From NCBI GenBank assembly GCA_007258455.2, contig VDFB02358134.1:210487394-210551393 (forward strand): 64,000 nucleotides of DNA, read 5' to 3'. The translations under genes were made by a program, and so were the position numbers. Source of the DNA: Sequoia sempervirens. Lineage: Eukaryota; Streptophyta; Pinopsida; Cupressales; Cupressaceae. The notes beneath the pieces are model-generated. The model was not told where the DNA came from, searched no databases, and saw only the letters and a list, made by a program, of their open reading frames with translations. Below, piece by piece: positions 58,830 through 64,000 of the stretch (positions are counted from its first letter, which is position 1; every line of letters starts with the position of its first letter).

Positions 58830-59621
58830 GGGTATGTGCAGGATCATGATGGGCCAAAAAGTGGCAATATTATGGGTATTTGTAGGGTATGTGGCTGACG
58901 ACTTTTTTTTTTAACTCAAAATTGATGAAATGAAAAGGGTTTTTAGAGGAGATTCTCATCTTTCCACCAGTATAAATTATGCTTTAATTTGAATTTAATA
59001 AATAATTATTATTTATTTTCTATTAGAATTATGACTAAAGTCCCGATCGATAGGCTCATTGAAAACATCTATAACTTTCAAACGGTATCACATTTTTGAA
59101 TATGAAACATGCATCACATTCTATGCTTCACATACTATAGGATTAAAAAAAAATTCATGAATTTTTGACCAAGTTAAGATGGTTAGACATACGAAGTTTT
59201 ATATATTTTAAAAGTTGTAATAAAAAGATCATAATTAATTATTTACTTGGAAAAAAATTACAAAAAAATATGCATCACATCCGAACATGAGTCCTCTACT
59301 TATATATAAAATATTATAAAAAAATATTATCATTTTATTATGGTTAGGTTGGTTAGACAAACACCTACTTATTTTTTCCCTGAAATTTAAGTACTGTTGC
59401 ATTGAAATTTCAAATTTTCATCAAATAGATTTTATTTATTTTTAAATAAACCTAGTAGTTTAGAAACTACATTCAATTTTCTATAGATTCTATTTTTACA
59501 TATTTTTGAAATAATATAGATAACTTATTCAAATTTTTACGTCAAGTTTCCTAACACTAATTTTTCTGAATTTTTTGCCACTTGAGGGCTAGTTTTTTCC
59601 ATGATGATCCTGCACATACCC
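58830..59621 (+). mobile_element. MITE family copy 3 (4-bp duplication ACTT)
   Basis: A 792-bp non-coding element begins 'gggtatgtgcaggatcatgatggg' and ends 'ccatgatgatcctgcacataccc', terminal inverted repeats of about 23 bp with one mismatch. It is flanked by ACTT at 58826-58829 and 59622-59625. Interior blocks such as 'ctttccaccagtataaattat', 'agtcccgatcgataggctcattgaaaac' and 'tttttgccacttgagggc' match copy 1 directly and copy 2 in reverse. Confidence 0.95.
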
Positions 59622-59639
59622 ACTTATGTGCAATAATTT

Positions 59640-61319
59640 TTTTCATGTGTATGATTATTCATATATTTACATACCTACATGGCCTTTCCCTTCATTGGTT
59701 TTTGAACCATAGATTTTTGGTTTCTTAGGACTTCTCTAACTCTTTTAGGGTTTTTCACCTAAAAGGAGAGAGGTAGGGCCAAAAATGAAAACTAGTTCAT
59801 TCAAATTATGTTATGTGCAATGTTTTCTAAACTAAATCAAGTAAACTAAGTGAAATTGACTAATTTAAATGGATGAAAATGAATGCAAAAGTGAGATTTA
59901 AGCTATGTTTGAAAACACACTGTGATATGCAAACAATGAACTAAATGAAGAAATTATGCAGAGTAGAAAGAAACAAGATGAATCTGAGTACACCTGGGTA
60001 ATATCTGATGAATCTAGAATGTTGCGGATGCTAGTTGAAGTCACTAATTTTTCATTGTGGGACCCATTTTCCAGGGTGGCGAATTAGTCCTCCTCCTAGT
60101 GAAAAAAGTCAAAAACAAGTTTTTGTCCATCGAGATCCAAAATCTGAAAAAAATTCAAATTTTTAGTCCTAAGGTGGGACTAATTTTCTACAAGTGGTGA
60201 ATCAATCCTCTCCCAAATTTCTAAAAAATCAAGAGATAACTTTGCAACACCAAATCTAGAAATCACTGACTGTTAGGTTGTTGAAGTCAATTCTATAGAA
60301 AACGGACAAAAAACCTTCTCAAAGCTTGAAATAGACTTGAATTGACTTGAAGCACCTAATTGACTTGTAAACCAATCTTCAACACCAAAAATCTTGTCAA
60401 ATCTGCATAACTATGTCTGTAAAAACACATGCAATAGGGGGAAAATAGTTGAGGGTTAGCAAATAGGGGTTTACCTTGGTCAAACCCAACTTTTGGTAAT
60501 CAAACCCTTAATGAAACAATGAAAAGAAAGAGAATGATAAACTAATAACATGTAATAGCTATCAACTTACCAAAATTTTGAAAATGCAAATTCGATGTAA
60601 TGTCAATGGATGCTCCAAAGTGCTTGAATATTGCTTGAATTACTATTGTAGAATGTTTGAATTCTTGAGATGTGAGATGGAATGCTTGAATGAATGAGGA
60701 GATGTAAAATGAGGCAAAAATCATATATTTATACACATTTGTACCTTAGTTAACCATTCATACCTCATCACAGGCCAACATCAAGTTATTTTGAATAAAA
60801 ACCCAAAAGGAAATTTAAAAAAAAATTGAATTTGGAGCCAAGGGGGACTCATTCACCACCCATGGTGAATGGGTCCCACCTAGGACCTAAAAATATATGT
60901 CCAAAAATATGTTGTATTTAATGTTGTTTGTTGGGATAATATTAAAAAATACACTTAATTAAGACATATGAGGGCATAAAAGGGTCAAATAAAGCATACG
61001 AAAGGGATAAATAGTGAAGATGTGCCTAGAAAAGCATGAAATCTCATTACAAGAATTTACAACACTTCAAAATAGGACTTGTTAATGAATAAAAAAGTGA
61101 TTTTTAGGTGAATTGTAATAAATAGAGTCTAGAAGGATGTAGAAATGTCTTACAACACTTCACAACACCTTTACAAGACATCATTATTTGAATTTTAGTA
61201 CCTAAATATGCATGTTCAAGCCATGTCATGACATAAAATTAGAGAAAAATATATCAAATACCGTGGAACAAGGCCTAAAAGGCCATGAAAATGACAAGGG
61301 GCCATTTTTATATGGCACA
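59640..61319 (-). repeat. Hairpin-bearing LTR-like repeat, copy D (probable 3' LTR)
   Basis: It shares 'ttaccttggtcaaaccc..ttttggtaat.aaacc' and 'aatgaaacaatgaaa' with copy B, and carries palindromes at 60059-60095, 60172-60205 and 60845-60880. On the minus strand it begins TGTGCCATATAAAAATGG at 61319, directly after a polypurine tract. The minus-strand ORF at 63054-64000 lies upstream. This fits the 3' LTR of a minus-strand retroelement. Its far end is unclear and may lie beyond the MITE. Confidence 0.5.
60845..60880. repeat. Hairpin module of the LTR-like repeat
   Basis: The arms 'ggactcattcacca' and 'tggtgaatgggtcc' pair at all but one position around 'ccca'. The core bases differ from the hairpins at 5400 and 6241, but both arms differ in matching ways. 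Confidence 0.75.
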
Positions 61320-61321
61320 TT

Positions 61322-61338
61322 TAGCCCCCACTTTAGTG
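61322..61338 (-). other. Polypurine tract
   Basis: The minus strand reads CACTAAAGTGGGGGCTA just before the LTR-like start at 61319. A similar tract, CTTTAAAGTGGGGGC, lies about 930 bp upstream (complement of 62252-62266). Confidence 0.55.
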
Positions 61339-62251
61339 GGAGGATGAACTTGCTTCAAACTCACACTAAAGTAGCCATGAACACCAAGAGGAGGGTTCAA
61401 ATGCACTTATGTTAGCAAGATGGAATGAAAAAAATCAAGAGGGATGATCAAGCCCCTAGGATGAAGATCCCATGGAAAACTAAGCATAAGAATGTAAAGG
61501 AACACACAAGTGTTGAGATGAATCGAATGAAGCTTCGATCGTCAATCCAACTAGTTGTGGATTAGATCTAGGCTAATAGCTTGAAAAAGAGAATGTGTTC
61601 TCACTTTGGGGTGATAGAACACAAGACAGTCCACCAAGTGAGAAGCCCCAAATGTACTCACTTTGGGGCCACGAAACTTCTAGTTGTCTACAGGGTGAGA
61701 AGGCCCAAAAGGTAAGATACATACACTTGTTGGTATGCACTCAAAAATACAAAGGTAGCTATGGGGGAAATTCATGCTGCTAGTTGGGCTTCTTGCTCAA
61801 CCATATCAAAGTTACACATGTTGATAACTTTAACAAGGTGCCACAAAGAAAAATGTCATGAAAGAAAGGTACCATAGACATGCAAGTTTATTTATGCAAG
61901 GTGGCAAAATATGCAAAAATGTAAAAATGTAAAAATGAAAAAATGAAAAAATTTAAAGATGTTAAGTGTAAAGTATTCAAAGGAGTCTTGTTCAGTTCAT
62001 ACAAGGTCAGTTACTTAGGGAACATTGTTTCTAATGTCTCCAGGAGAGGACAAATCAAATAATAGTATATTCTCAAGTTCAAGGATGTAGTGCGTCGCAT
62101 CAGGCCACCAAGAGGAATGTAATATGTTGAGATAGATCACACTTATGAAGGACATCACACCCAATGTCATCCACCAAGTGACAAACACATCATATAAATG
62201 AAAAGGCTACACTAGGAACCAAGAATGCAAATGAAATAATGGTAATATATG

Positions 62252-62266
62252 GCCCCCACTTTAAAG
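62252..62266 (-). other. Second polypurine-like tract
   Basis: Minus strand CTTTAAAGTGGGGGC, in a similar 'tatatgg' context to the tract at 61322. It could be a central or duplicated priming site, or mark an older LTR boundary. Confidence 0.35.
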
Positions 62267-62514
62267 GAATTGCTACACATCGTTTTGTGAGCAATTACTT
62301 TAAAGTAGAGAAGGAAAGGAAAAAGAAAACAAGACATGAGAGCCAACTTGGAAAGCCCTATTCCAAGTCATATGTTTCGAAGTGAGGCTATGTCATGTCA
62401 AGGAAAAAGGAAAATAAAAGAAAAGGGAGTTGCTCCCTAGAAAAGTAAGTACACCAAATACATAAGAGATCTATGGATTTGGTGTCTATATGTTCATTGT
62501 TACAATGTGTTTAT

Positions 62515-62900
62515 GAAAGAGCTTGAAACTCTCATCATTCCCCAAAGCACTTAGAACTAGAAGAATGACACAAAGAGAGTGGAAACAAAATAAAAATAAC
62601 GTCCATTTTAGTTCAACATGGAAGAGACATTGCGGTCTCAATGCTTTGCATTGTCCCGAAAAGAAAAATACAAGAAAAATAGGAAGGAAATGAAAAGGTA
62701 AAATAAAATGAAAAGATTTTGGGTCAACATGGAGACATTTCAGTCTCAATGCCTTGCATCATCCCCAAAAGGAGAACACAAAAAAAAGGTGAAAAAGAAA
62801 AGGATGTCTTGGGTCAACATTGAAGAGACATAGGGAATCTCTACACTTTGGGTCATTCCCAAAAGGAAAACACAAAACAAAAGCAAAAAAGACAATGTAT
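62515..62900. repeat. Degenerate tandem repeat, 90-115-bp units
   Basis: Four units share 'gtcaacatggaagagacatt', 'tctcaatgccttgcatcatccccaaaagga' and an A/G-rich 'acacaaaa..aaag' run. Unit starts lie near 62515, 62611, 62723 and 62813. It lies between the decayed ORF and the 3' LTR of the minus-strand element. Confidence 0.65.
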
Positions 62901-63053
62901 GACATATAAAAGAATAGAGGTATAGATAGAAGAAGTGTACAAAGAGAGGGAACATTAAACACACATTATGGGGGAACACAATACACACAAAAGGGAAAAG
63001 AAAAGGGAAAAATAAAAGAGAAAATAAAAAAAGGATAGTTAGGAAAATGCAAT

Positions 63054-64000
63054 TCAACCATCTAATAAGTCATCTGCCTCCCAATCATGGTCAGTGTAAT
63101 GTGAGGGTGATTGATTGTCCAAAGGAAGAACTGCAAGTGCCGAACCAAAAGTCATACCAGGTTCTTCAAATGGTGGAGAGGATTTATCATTTAGGTTCAT
63201 TCTAGATGAAAATAAATAGTTTAAATCATTATGCACTTCATCTATTTTTCCTATCATTGCATCATCATCAAGATTAATGACAACGGGAGGATGGACAATG
63301 ATTTCTAAGGATGGATGTATCAAAAACTGAGGTTGTTGGATTGGTTCATTTTGTTGGGATTGTTGCACTGGACTATCTTGTGGCAGTCCAGGAGAAGGAG
63401 GGTGGTCATCTATTACTTCTATCAAAGATAAAGGTTGATTTTCTTTATTTTCTTCCATACGAGATTGACTAGTAAGGAGATGATGATGACACCTATGTTT
63501 CCTAGCACCACAATTTCATTTAATTCTATTTTAGAGTTGGTGAGGTGTAACAATGGATTGAGGCATCATAGGTTCTTCTACTTCCGAAGAGGTAAGAACA
63601 AAAGAAACTGAAGAGGATGGATCAACCACTTTCTCTTTTACTTTATACACTTTTTTAACATGAGGAAGCATGATAGGAGTTGTTTCATTTTCCCTTGGTT
63701 GTTTAAATTATGGTGGAATAATGTCTAGGGGTGGCTATTCATGAGGTTGTATGGTTCTCTTAATGTCAGACTCAGGTTGAAGCATTGTTTCATCTATGAT
63801 AGGAGGTATGGAAGTAGACGGGGATTCATTACAAAGAGACAATTCAGCTATCCTTTTGGCTTTTAATTTTTGGTAAGCTATGAAAAAGAAGTCCTTTCAA
63901 GGTGTGATTGGTTCCATGGGTTCAGGCCAAAAGGATTCTAATGAAAAGTTACCTAAATAGATGATAAGGGATTAAAGCCACTATGGTGTATGGTAAATAT
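63054..64000 (-). pseudogene. Decayed proline-rich acidic retroelement ORF (open at window edge)
   Basis: The minus strand can be read in one frame from about 63925 to 63054, with six or so stops. It has AYQKLKAKRIAELSLCNES, SIPPIIDETMLQPESDIKR and HVKKVYKVKEKVVDPSSSVS, then an intact 134-residue end starting MEENKENQPLSLIEVIDDHP and closing HYTDHDWEADDLLDG. It is rich in Pro, Ser and acidic residues, with no enzymatic motif. The family is not recognised. Followed downstream by tandem repeats, purine tracts and a hairpin-bearing LTR, it looks like the protein of a minus-strand retroelement whose 5' part lies outside the window. Confidence 0.5.

Noticed and set aside
62746..63057. Phe/Leu-rich minus-strand frames of 60-100 residues between 62.5 and 63.1 kb
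   Set aside because: They are readings of A/G-rich tandem repeats (unit 90-115 bp), not conserved proteins.

Overview
The window looks like intergenic DNA from a large, repeat-rich seed-plant genome. It is AT-rich, has no intact protein-coding host gene, and is filled with decayed LTR retrotransposons (Ty1/copia and Ty3/gypsy chromovirus types), non-autonomous LTR elements, a short tRNA-derived SINE and a MITE family. The only trace of a host gene is a broken pentatricopeptide-repeat (PPR) fragment near 57.5 kb. The age and density of the nested elements would fit a gymnosperm, but that is an inference; nothing here fixes the species.

Layout. 0-3.1 kb: end of a copia-type LTR, a decayed minus-strand repeat-protein ORF, hairpin-bearing repeat DNA and a SINE flanked by a perfect 16-bp duplication. 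5.1-8.8 kb: a hairpin-bearing LTR-like repeat, then the 3' end of a copia element (RNase H remnant, purine tract, truncated LTR). 9.6-10.9 kb: a solo LTR with perfect 5-bp duplication. 12.9-14.8 kb: MITE copy 1, an LTR fragment and another hairpin-repeat fragment. 16.5-23.9 kb: a small non-autonomous LTR element on the minus strand whose 5' LTR was hit by a minus-strand copia element carrying a large internal deletion. 24-28.4 kb: no gene recognised.

28.4-49.2 kb: one Ty3/gypsy chromovirus on the plus strand with LTRs of about 3 kb. Three later insertions interrupt it: MITE copy 2 in its 5' LTR, a solo LTR in its reverse transcriptase, and a complete 8-kb element with 2.4-kb LTRs in its integrase region. 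That 8-kb element lacks pol but holds a long decayed ORF of unknown family with repeated CxxC motifs, the least explained coding sequence here.

49.2-54.7 kb: a small repeat ORF, a minus-strand chromovirus pol remnant with a chromodomain, and a plus-strand transposase-like pseudogene. 54.7-59.6 kb: AT-rich DNA with the PPR fragment and MITE copy 3. 59.6-64 kb: the 3' half of a minus-strand retroelement (LTR with hairpins, two purine tracts, tandem repeats, decayed proline-rich ORF) running off the window.

The best-supported results are the insertion boundaries. Target-site duplications and, in two cases, an uninterrupted homologous site inside the same window fix them almost to the base. Coding readings are from visible motifs only; no database search was possible.
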